Assembly: GCA_900553935.1 (NCBI GenBank)
Contig: USFK01000092.1
Location: 1-6,169, forward strand
Direction of reading: 5' to 3'
Origin: an uncultured Collinsella sp.
GTDB taxonomy: Bacteria > Actinomycetota > Coriobacteriia > Coriobacteriales > Coriobacteriaceae
DNA: 6,169 bases
Made by a program: the position numbers and the translations under genes
The notes under the pieces: generated by a model
What the model was told of the DNA's origin: nothing
Databases searched by the model: none
The model's input: only the letters and a program-made list of their open reading frames with translations
Shown here: positions 1 to 6,169 of the stretch, piece by piece
Layout of the letters: every line of letters starts with the position of its first letter
Numbering within the stretch: the first letter of the stretch is position 1

Positions 1-2214
<2,214 letters not shown>

Positions 2215-2219
2215 GGAAG

Positions 2220-2231
2220 CTCCTTGCCTCC
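2220..2231 (-). promoter_or_regulatory. uvrA ribosome binding site
   Basis: Read on the minus strand, this stretch is GGAGGCAAGGAG. It holds two Shine-Dalgarno-like cores: AAGGAG five bases from the ATG at 2214, and GGAGG about 12 bases from it. The near copy is the likely functional one and fixes the start codon. Confidence 0.8.
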
Positions 2232-2242
2232 TATTGCATCGA

Positions 2243-2263
2243 ATCATACTGCCGATGAGTTTA
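2243..2263 (-). promoter_or_regulatory. Candidate uvrA -10 hexamers
   Basis: On the minus strand two hexamers resemble the sigma-A -10 box: TATGAT at 2248-2243 (5 of 6 matches to TATAAT) and TAAACT at 2263-2258 (4 of 6). Neither has a recognisable TTGACA-like -35 at 16-18 bases. If TAAACT is used, its -35 position falls inside the candidate LexA box at 2276-2289, which would fit repression by steric block. The choice between them cannot be made from sequence alone. Confidence 0.3.
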
Positions 2264-2275
2264 GCGCACTCGACG

Positions 2276-2289
2276 CGCACAGATGTTCG
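2276..2289. promoter_or_regulatory. Candidate LexA (SOS) box between uvrA and the LTA-synthase-like gene
   Basis: The plus strand reads CGCAC-AGAT-GTTCG; the minus strand, in uvrA orientation, reads CGAAC-ATCT-GTGCG. This matches 9 of 10 specified positions of CGAAC-N4-GTTCG, the operator recognised by LexA in Bacillus and actinobacteria. The mismatch is at 2278 (C for A). It sits 61 bases upstream of the uvrA ATG and 118 bases upstream of the divergent ATG at 2408. uvrA is a classic SOS gene in E. coli and B. subtilis, so location and gene identity support the call. LexA binding itself is inferred. Confidence 0.6.
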
Positions 2290-2395
2290 TAATACAAGAT
2301 TCGCAGACCTTTAGCTTTGCGTATCGGGCGCTTTGTTTCTCGAAATGCCGTGGAAAGGTTACAGTAATCTAATACTGAACTTAATTTGCTGTACC

Positions 2396-2401
2396 AGAGG
2401 A
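2396..2401 (+). promoter_or_regulatory. Ribosome binding site fixing the start of the LTA-synthase-like gene
   Basis: AGAGGA lies six bases before the ATG at 2408. An in-frame TTG at 2333 would add 25 residues but has no Shine-Dalgarno. The added segment would also read through the likely promoter region, so the ATG at 2408 is preferred. Confidence 0.75.
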
Positions 2402-2407
2402 ACGTCC

Positions 2408-4561
2408 ATGACCGAAGATATCCCCCTTGAAATCACTTCGAGCGACATGGCCAATCTGCCCATATTCATCGCCGTCCTTATCGTGGCCACCGTCGTCGTG
2501 CGCGTGTATTTTTCAATCAAACGCAACGAAAAGCCACCCATTGCCTGCGTCTTTTGGTGCGCGACGCTCCTCATCCCGCTCGGCGTGGTAGCTGCATGGG
2601 TTACGAATCAATTGCTCGTAAATGAGGGCAACTCCCTATGGGTCCTTTCTTATTCGGCGCTCGGTGCTGCCGCCGTCATGCTTCTTGTCGAGCCCTTGGT
2701 TTCGGGACTTATCGACCAAACCGACCTTGCGACGGGAACGGTTGCCTGTATTTGCCGTGACATCCTTGTCATCGCCGCTGTTTCAGCGCTCTCGTTCGTT
2801 TCACTCGAAATTGCCTGCAACGAAACGTTCTATCGCATTCCCGCCAACTCATTCGGGTTTTCCGTCGGGCTGCTCGCGACGGTTCTGCTCTCCCTTTATT
2901 TGCTGGGACAGCGTCATGGAGGCGTCATGGCTCTCGTGCCCGTCGTCTGCTGCATCCTTGGCATTGCCGAGCACTTCGTCATAACGTTTAAAGGCGAAGC
3001 CATCCTGCCAAGCGATATCTTGGCCCTTGGCACCGCAATGGAAATGAGCGAGGGATACGAGTTTACCTTTACCGCCGGAATCGTAACCTCTCTCGCCCTG
3101 CTGGAGATTTCCCTGGGGCTTCTTTCGCTCATCCGACCGCGAAAGCTCCGTACGCCCACCCATGTCTTCCCCGCTATCGCCGCTAACCTCTGTGCTTTTC
3201 TGCTAGTGACCGTTGTGGGGCTCTCAGGCTTTTCCAACATCGACTTGGAGCAGGCGCTGGATTTTGGATTTGACCGTTGGCAGCCCATCACCACGTATGC
3301 GTCTCAGGGTTTTATCACTTCGTTCACCGAAATGGTCAACGAGTTGCCCATTGAGAAGCCCGAAGACTATACGCCCGATGAGGCGCAGAGCATCGAGCAG
3401 GAGCTCGCCGCCGCCTACGACAGCACATATGGCTCGAGCGAGCAGCGCGCGGCGGCCGTTGCCCAGTTCAATGAAATCAAGCCGACGATTGTTGCCGTCA
3501 TGAATGAGAGTTTTAGCGACCTTTCGTGCTTTGAGCAGCTCCAGGCGGCCGGGTACACCGGCCCCGCATTCTACAACTCGCTTCCCGACACACTTGTTCG
3601 CGGCACCATGCTCGCTTCGGTCGCCGGTGGCGGAACGGCGAACTCCGAATTCGAATTTTTGACCGGAGCGACAACGGCCTTTGTCGGATTAGGCAAGATC
3701 CCCTATCAGCTGTATCAGATGAATGGCGTAAACAGCCTGGCAAAGGACCTTAAAGAGCTTGGGTATACCACTACCGCTATGCACCCGCAAAACCCCGTCA
3801 ACTACCATCGAGATAAAATCTATCAGCAGCTGGGCTTTGGAGACTTTCTTTCAATCGGCGATTTCGAAGGTGCGCCCTATTACCATGCCGGCGTATGCGA
3901 CTACGTCACCTACGACAAGATACTCGACCTGCTTAGAACCGACGAAGCGCCGCAGTTCATCTTTGACGTCACGATGCAAAATCACGGCGGCTACGACTAT
4001 GGCACCGTTCCCGCCGAAGAGCTGACAAACTATTGGGTCGAGGGAGCCAGCGAAGGCGCCAACAGCGCGCTCAACACCTATCTCACCTGCATCAACGCAT
4101 CCGACCGGGACCTCGAGTACTTTATCAACGAGCTCCGCAACATCGGCAGACCGGTTGTTCTTGTCTTTTTTGGCGACCATCAGCCGAGCGCCGCAACGAC
4201 TCTCAACGACGAGCTGTACCCTCAGGAAGATACGGCAAGCCACGCTTTCCGTATCTATCAGTCGACATATCTCGTCTGGGCTAACTATGAGATCGCCGGC
4301 AATACCGAGCTCAACGTCTACGACACCGTCGGGGCAAACGAGATTGCAGCCATTACCCTTAATAAGATCGGCGCCCCGCTCACCAATTACCAAAAGGCCC
4401 TGCTTGCGACAAGGTCAGATGTGCCCACCATCAATGTCGCCGGCTATCTCGGTGCCGACGGGCTGCGCTACGACTTGGAATCGGAAGACAGCCCCTACGC
4501 CTCGACGATCGACAAGCTGCAGCGCATGCAATACCTCGAGTTCGCCAGCAAAGTTCAGTAA
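2408..4561 (+). CDS. LTA synthase family (phosphoglycerol transferase / sulfatase-fold) membrane protein
   Basis: This is a 717-residue protein with a polytopic N-terminal half and an extracytoplasmic alkaline-phosphatase-superfamily domain. Hydrophobic stretches suggest seven or eight membrane segments at about 15-36, 46-66, 77-98, 112-134, 148-167, 171-193, 220-242 and 254-276. A hydrophilic linker (about 277-355) follows, then the catalytic domain. By analogy with S. aureus LtaS, likely active-site residues are E367 (in NESFSD, metal ligand), T410 (in GGGTANSEFEF, the nucleophile that carries the glycerophosphate), R468 (in YHRDKIY), H526 (in QNHGGY), and D590 and H591 (in FFGDHQPS). A KGEAILPSD stretch near 195-203, between membrane segments, resembles a loop conserved in this family. 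LtaS enzymes transfer glycerol-phosphate from phosphatidylglycerol to a growing lipid-anchored polymer outside the membrane. The family also includes glucan and glycolipid phosphoglycerol transferases, so the true acceptor is unknown. All catalytic residues are present and the frame is intact. It appears monocistronic, divergent from uvrA. Confidence 0.88.
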   Translation: MTEDIPLEITSSDMANLPIFIAVLIVATVVVRVYFSIKRNEKPPIACVFWCATLLIPLGVVAAWVTNQLLVNEGNSLWVLSYSALGAAAVMLLVEPLVSGLIDQTDLATGTVACICRDILVIAAVSALSFVSLEIACNETFYRIPANSFGFSVGLLATVLLSLYLLGQRHGGVMALVPVVCCILGIAEHFVITFKGEAILPSDILALGTAMEMSEGYEFTFTAGIVTSLALLEISLGLLSLIRPRKLRTPTHVFPAIAANLCAFLLVTVVGLSGFSNIDLEQALDFGFDRWQPITTYASQGFITSFTEMVNELPIEKPEDYTPDEAQSIEQELAAAYDSTYGSSEQRAAAVAQFNEIKPTIVAVMNESFSDLSCFEQLQAAGYTGPAFYNSLPDTLVRGTMLASVAGGGTANSEFEFLTGATTAFVGLGKIPYQLYQMNGVNSLAKDLKELGYTTTAMHPQNPVNYHRDKIYQQLGFGDFLSIGDFEGAPYYHAGVCDYVTYDKILDLLRTDEAPQFIFDVTMQNHGGYDYGTVPAEELTNYWVEGASEGANSALNTYLTCINASDRDLEYFINELRNIGRPVVLVFFGDHQPSAATTLNDELYPQEDTASHAFRIYQSTYLVWANYEIAGNTELNVYDTVGANEIAAITLNKIGAPLTNYQKALLATRSDVPTINVAGYLGADGLRYDLESEDSPYASTIDKLQRMQYLEFASKVQ

Positions 4562-4575
4562 GCCCGCCCATTCGC

Positions 4576-4610
4576 TTGGGCCCATCGTATTGCAAGCACG
4601 CTCGGCCCAA
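4576..4610. repeat. Inverted repeat downstream of the LTA-synthase-like gene
   Basis: TTGGGCC at 4576-4582 is the exact reverse complement of GGCCCAA at 4604-4610, with a 21-base spacer. A competing short hairpin (GCCCA 4566-4570 with TGGGC 4577-4581, six-base loop) shares the same left arm. Neither is followed by a T-tract on the plus strand, so a standard intrinsic terminator is not supported. The structure may still help end transcription after the stop at 4559-4561. Confidence 0.35.
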
Positions 4611-4621
4611 ACGCATCGCAA

Positions 4622-4651
4622 ATGACTCCCGCTCGCAAACGAGGGTACAAT
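4622..4651 (+). promoter_or_regulatory. Candidate sigma-A-type promoter of the mrp operon
   Basis: ATGACT at 4622-4627 (4 of 6 to TTGACA) and TACAAT at 4646-4651 (5 of 6 to TATAAT) are separated by 18 bases. They would start transcription near 4658, leaving a leader of about 50 bases before the ATG at 4707. A small dyad, CTCG-CAAA-CGAG (4632-4643), lies in the spacer and TGAC-N6-GTCA (4651-4664) spans the expected start site. Both have only four-base arms and may be chance. Confidence 0.5.
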
Positions 4652-4670
4652 GACGCTCGTGTCACATCGC

Positions 4671-4684
4671 GGGGCCCCGGCCCC
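4671..4684 (+). promoter_or_regulatory. GC-only hairpin in the mrp leader
   Basis: GGGGCC-CC-GGCCCC is an inverted repeat made entirely of G and C. As RNA it can form four or five G-C pairs with a four- to six-base loop. It ends nine bases before the AAAGGAG ribosome binding site, and an unpaired AT-rich stretch lies between them. No T-tract follows, so it is not a terminator. A role in leader stability or translation rate is possible but unproven. Confidence 0.35.
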
Positions 4685-4693
4685 AGCATATAC

Positions 4694-4700
4694 AAAGGAG
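4694..4700 (+). promoter_or_regulatory. Ribosome binding site fixing the mrp start
   Basis: AAAGGAG sits six bases before the ATG at 4707. An in-frame ATG at 4650 overlaps the likely -10 box and has no Shine-Dalgarno, so 4707 is the start. Confidence 0.85.
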
Positions 4701-4706
4701 TCATAC

Positions 4707-5537
4707 ATGGGTTGCGAACACGCACAGGCCGCCGGCGGACAAACGTCGCCGTCGCAATTTGAGGAGAACACGCTGTCCGAGGTCAAGCGCGTCATCGCCG
4801 TGCTTTCCGGCAAGGGCGGTGTCGGCAAGTCATTTGTCACCGGTGCCATCGCCACCGAGCTTGCCCGTCACGGCCACAAAGTCGGCGTCCTCGATGCCGA
4901 CATCACCGGTCCCTCTATCCCCAAGATGTTCGGTATGAGTGGACGCCACGTCCATGCCCTTGGCAACCTTATGCTGCCCGAAATCTCCGAGCACGGCGTC
5001 AAGGTCATGAGCTCCAACCTGCTGCTCCAAAACGAGACCGACCCCGTCCTTTGGCGCGGTCCGGTCATTGCAGGCGCCATTAGGCAGTTCTGGAGCGAGA
5101 CCTCGTGGGGCCCCATCGACTACCTGCTGGTCGACATGCCTCCGGGAACAGGCGACGTCGCGCTCACCGTCTTCCAGTCGCTGCCGGTCGACGGAATCGT
5201 CATCGTCACGAGCCCGCAGGATCTGGTCTCGATGATCGTCGCCAAGGCGGTCAACATGGCCGAGAAGATGAACGTCCCCATTCTGGGCATTGTCGAGAAC
5301 ATGAGCTATATTGAGTGCCCCGACTGCGGCAAGAAGATCGAGGTCTTTGGCAAGAGCAAGCTCCCCGAGGTCGCAGAGCGCTATAACCTCGACATCTTGG
5401 GCCAGCTTCCCATTAATCCGGTACTCGCCGAGGCCTGCGATAAGGGCGAGGTCGAGACCGCGCTGCCCGATGGCATGTTGCCCAAGGCAGTCTCTGCCGT
5501 CGAGGCTATTACCCCGCACGAGACCGACGAGGCCTAA
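4707..5537 (+). CDS. mrp: Mrp/NBP35 (ApbC-type) Fe-S cluster carrier ATPase
   Basis: This 276-residue cytoplasmic P-loop ATPase belongs to the MinD/Mrp group, whose members bind a bridging [4Fe-4S] cluster as a dimer and pass it to apo-enzymes. The deviant Walker A motif GKGGVGKS occupies residues 35-42, with the signature lysine K36 and the phosphate-binding K41. It is followed by the switch motif LDADITGPSIP (62-72), the WRGP motif (116-119), Walker B-like VDMPPGTGD (142-150), and the cluster-ligand pair C204-P-D-C207. The N-terminus is short and carries one cysteine (C3) and H5. The DUF59/MIP18 domain that precedes the ATPase in longer Mrp proteins such as E. coli Mrp (about 370 residues) is absent, as is common in compact Gram-positive and archaeal forms. 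The C-terminal tail (HETDEA) is acidic. Its stop codon directly abuts the GTG of the next gene, so the two are very likely one operon. Family assignment is secure; the client proteins are unknown. Confidence 0.95.
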   Translation: MGCEHAQAAGGQTSPSQFEENTLSEVKRVIAVLSGKGGVGKSFVTGAIATELARHGHKVGVLDADITGPSIPKMFGMSGRHVHALGNLMLPEISEHGVKVMSSNLLLQNETDPVLWRGPVIAGAIRQFWSETSWGPIDYLLVDMPPGTGDVALTVFQSLPVDGIVIVTSPQDLVSMIVAKAVNMAEKMNVPILGIVENMSYIECPDCGKKIEVFGKSKLPEVAERYNLDILGQLPINPVLAEACDKGEVETALPDGMLPKAVSAVEAITPHETDEA

Positions 5538-6169
5538 GTGAACGCGAGCGCCATCTATGACGTCTTGGTAATCGGCGGCGGGGCTTCAGGCCTCGCCGCC
5601 GCCATTACGGCCGCACGCGCTGGCAAAAGCGTCTGCATCGTTGAGCGCGATGTCGCCTGCGGCCTCAAGCTCCTTGCGACCGGTAACGGCCGCTGCAACC
5701 TCTCCAACGAATCGATTGATCCTCAGCGGTATAACCACCCCGCATTCGTCGAATCCGTCATGGGCCTCCAGCCCGAACAAGAGCTTATGGGTTTCTTCTC
5801 CTCGCTGGGCATCATGACGACCTCCGAGGAGGGCCGGCTGTATCCGCGCTCCCTTCGTGCCGAATCGGTGCGCGATGCGCTTCTCAACGCTTGCAATCGC
5901 CTGGGTATCACCTTGATCTGCGGAGCAAACGTTGCCTCGGCATTCAAAGCTCCCGAGGGCTGGGCACTCCAAATAGACCGTCCCGCGCGAGCACTCAAGG
6001 CAAAAAAGCACGATGACCGAAAATCGGAACTCCGCTCGCTTCGGAAGGCGCTCGCCGACACCCCTCGCAAGAACGAGACACTGCAGGCAAAGGCCGTAAT
6101 TATCGCTACGGGCGGCAACCCTGCCGACATCGCAAAGACGTTCGATCTTTCCCTCACCCCGCAGCACCC
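5538..6169 (+). CDS. FAD-dependent oxidoreductase, HI0933/YhiN (BaiN-like) family, 5' portion
   Basis: The first 210 codons are visible; the 3' end lies beyond the right edge (family members are usually about 400 residues). The N-terminus is a Rossmann FAD-binding fold: GGGASG with G13, G15 and G18, then E36 at the end of the second strand for the FAD ribose. The family hallmarks KLLATGNGRCNLSN (44-57) and GRLYPRS (99-105) follow, then the ATGG strand-loop (190-193). Homologues are annotated as flavoproteins, aminoacetone oxidase family or BaiN; the physiological substrate is generally unsettled, so no symbol is given. The GTG at 5538 follows the mrp TAA with no intervening base and only a weak GAGG upstream, suggesting translational coupling; no in-frame ATG lies before the FAD motif. 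A strongly basic segment at about 148-183, before the ATGG strand, is longer than the loop I expect for this family. The frame is open to the window end. Confidence 0.92.
   Translation, partial: MNASAIYDVLVIGGGASGLAAAITAARAGKSVCIVERDVACGLKLLATGNGRCNLSNESIDPQRYNHPAFVESVMGLQPEQELMGFFSSLGIMTTSEEGRLYPRSLRAESVRDALLNACNRLGITLICGANVASAFKAPEGWALQIDRPARALKAKKHDDRKSELRSLRKALADTPRKNETLQAKAVIIATGGNPADIAKTFDLSLTPQH

Larger units (their letters stand above)
2215..2407. other. Divergent intergenic region uvrA / LTA-synthase-like gene
   Basis: These 193 bases separate two divergently transcribed genes and contain no credible coding region. The uvrA-proximal part holds its Shine-Dalgarno, weak -10 hexamers and the LexA-box candidate. 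The right-hand part has an AT-richer patch at about 2359-2386 with TACAGT (2360-2365, 4 of 6 to TATAAT) and AATACT (2371-2376, 4 of 6). Neither is paired with a good -35, so the promoter of the rightward gene is not resolved. Confidence 0.5.

Noticed and set aside
2333..2407. TTG start giving the LTA-synthase-like protein 25 extra residues
   Set aside because: It has no Shine-Dalgarno, while the ATG at 2408 has AGAGGA at good spacing.
3851..4393. 180-codon minus-strand frame inside the LTA-synthase-like gene
   Set aside because: It is antisense to the conserved catalytic domain, its product resembles no family I recognise, and it has no promoter or ribosome binding site.
4566..4581. Five-base-pair hairpin as an intrinsic terminator of the LTA-synthase-like gene
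   Set aside because: The stem is short and no run of T follows it, so it fails the usual pattern.
4650..4706. Upstream in-frame ATG for mrp adding 19 residues
   Set aside because: It overlaps the probable -10 box TACAAT and lacks a ribosome binding site. The ATG at 4707 has AAAGGAG six bases upstream.
4830..5519. 229-codon minus-strand frame opposite mrp
   Set aside because: It mirrors the highly conserved Mrp coding sequence. The Asp/Leu/Val-rich product is what the complement of this codon usage produces.
5586..6167. 193- and 144-codon minus-strand frames opposite the flavoprotein gene
   Set aside because: The plus strand carries the FAD-binding and family motifs continuously. The antisense products have no recognisable domain.

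Overview
The window looks like ordinary chromosomal DNA from a GC-rich Gram-positive bacterium. Three things suggest a member of the Actinomycetota, most likely a gut Coriobacteriia such as Collinsella: the base composition, a UvrA whose first zinc site reads Cys-Pro-Glu-His-Gly-His (a variant I associate with actinobacterial UvrA), and a candidate LexA box of the Gram-positive/actinobacterial CGAAC-N4-GTTCG type. The taxon is an inference, because no rRNA or other marker is present.

Layout. Positions 1-2214 (minus strand) hold the first 738 codons of uvrA, the damage-recognition ATPase of nucleotide excision repair; its C-terminus lies beyond the left edge. A 193-base divergent intergenic region (2215-2407) carries the uvrA ribosome binding site, weak promoter-like hexamers and the candidate SOS operator at 2276-2289. 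Positions 2408-4561 (plus) encode a 717-residue polytopic membrane protein with an extracytoplasmic sulfatase/phosphoglycerol-transferase domain of the lipoteichoic acid synthase family. A 145-base gap follows (4562-4706) with an inverted repeat, a fairly good sigma-A-type promoter and a very GC-rich leader hairpin. Positions 4707-5537 encode an Mrp/NBP35-type Fe-S carrier ATPase. With no base between them, a GTG-started FAD-dependent oxidoreductase of the HI0933/YhiN (BaiN-like) family begins at 5538 and runs off the right edge at 6169.

How the genes relate. uvrA is a separate, probably SOS-controlled transcription unit pointing left. The LTA-synthase-like gene appears to be its own unit concerned with cell-envelope polymer synthesis. 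mrp and the flavoprotein form a tightly coupled pair with a shared promoter in front of mrp, linking Fe-S cluster delivery with a flavin oxidoreductase of unsettled substrate. All four reading frames are uninterrupted within the window. I found no mobile element, CRISPR array, tRNA, rRNA or convincing new multi-gene system. The items most worth a second look are the LexA box, the basic insertion in the flavoprotein, the mrp-flavoprotein coupling and the mrp leader hairpin.
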